Below, one piece after another: positions 63,881 to 64,000 of a stretch of DNA of 64,000 nucleotides; the stretch's first letter is position 1; every line of letters begins with the position of its first letter. The position numbers and the translations under genes are program-made. Source of the stretch: Halichoerus grypus (taxonomy: Eukaryota; Chordata; Mammalia; Carnivora; Phocidae); contig NC_135717.1 of assembly GCF_964656455.1 (NCBI RefSeq), positions 146,892,308 through 146,956,307 of the forward strand. Direction: 5' to 3'. The notes below the pieces were generated by a model that worked only from the letters and a program-made list of their open reading frames with translations, searched no databases and had not been told where the DNA came from.

Positions 63881-64000
63881 TTTTTTAAAAGATTTTATTT
63901 ATTTATTTGAGAGAGAGAGAGAACACGAGCAGTGTGAGGGGCAGAGGGAGAAGCAGACTCCCCACTGAGCAGGGAGCCCCATGTGAAGCTCAATCCCAGG
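63881..64000 (-). mobile_element. Can-SINE, antisense, cut by the window edge
   Basis: 'aaaagattttatttatttat', GA-rich stretch and 'gactccccactgagcaggg', running off the end. With 63601-63802 it forms an inverted SINE pair about 80 bases apart. Confidence 0.93.

Overview
This window looks like intergenic or intronic DNA from a carnivoran mammal, with no supportable functional protein-coding gene. It is A/T-rich and packed with tRNA-Lys-derived Can-SINEs (about twenty copies on both strands, each with a tRNA-like head, a CT-rich stretch, AATAAA-like motifs and a poly(A) tail). It also holds carnivore-type LINE-1 3' ends and older mammalian repeats (MIR, L2-like, L1M-like, an MLT1 LTR, a hAT-type fossil). 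A Can-SINE subtype with a 'gcgactgcc...ctggagtccc' signature hints at an arctoid caniform (bear, seal or mustelid group). That is recall-based inference. No rRNA, tRNA or snRNA gene and no CRISPR array was seen, and almost all listed open frames are chance or repeat-derived.

Layout. 0-10 kb: old L1 and other ancient fragments, two Can-SINEs and a CT-rich degenerate tract. 10-11 kb: a MIR, then a hAT-type fossil split by an MLT1-type LTR. 11-19 kb: mostly unique A/T-rich DNA, including a repeat-free block near 15 kb, then an L2-like element split by an LTR-like insert. 19-25 kb: an L1 ORF2 relic carrying two Can-SINEs, plus more SINEs and L1 3' ends. 26.8 kb: a poly(T)-only insertion with a 15-bp target-site duplication (TSD). 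27.5-36.9 kb: an ancient L1-like sequence into which a full-length, minus-strand carnivore L1 (28644-36403) inserted with a 14-bp TSD. That L1 later received a Can-SINE (perfect 17-bp TSD) and a 5'-truncated COPS6 retrocopy. 37-60 kb: unique A/T-rich sequence with scattered MIR, L2-like and SINE copies and microsatellites. 60-62.8 kb: an internally deleted L1 that jumps from its 5' UTR to the reverse-transcriptase region and carries a small L1 3'-end insertion. 63-64 kb: SINEs and a MIR, the last SINE cut by the window edge.

No operon-like or new defence or metabolic system is present. The interest lies in the retrotransposition archaeology: a COSN6-family (COPS6) processed pseudogene inside a LINE-1, an L1 with apparent extra non-L1 sequence at its 5' end, and two tail-only insertions flanked by direct repeats. 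All family assignments are from memory of consensus sequences. No alignment was run.
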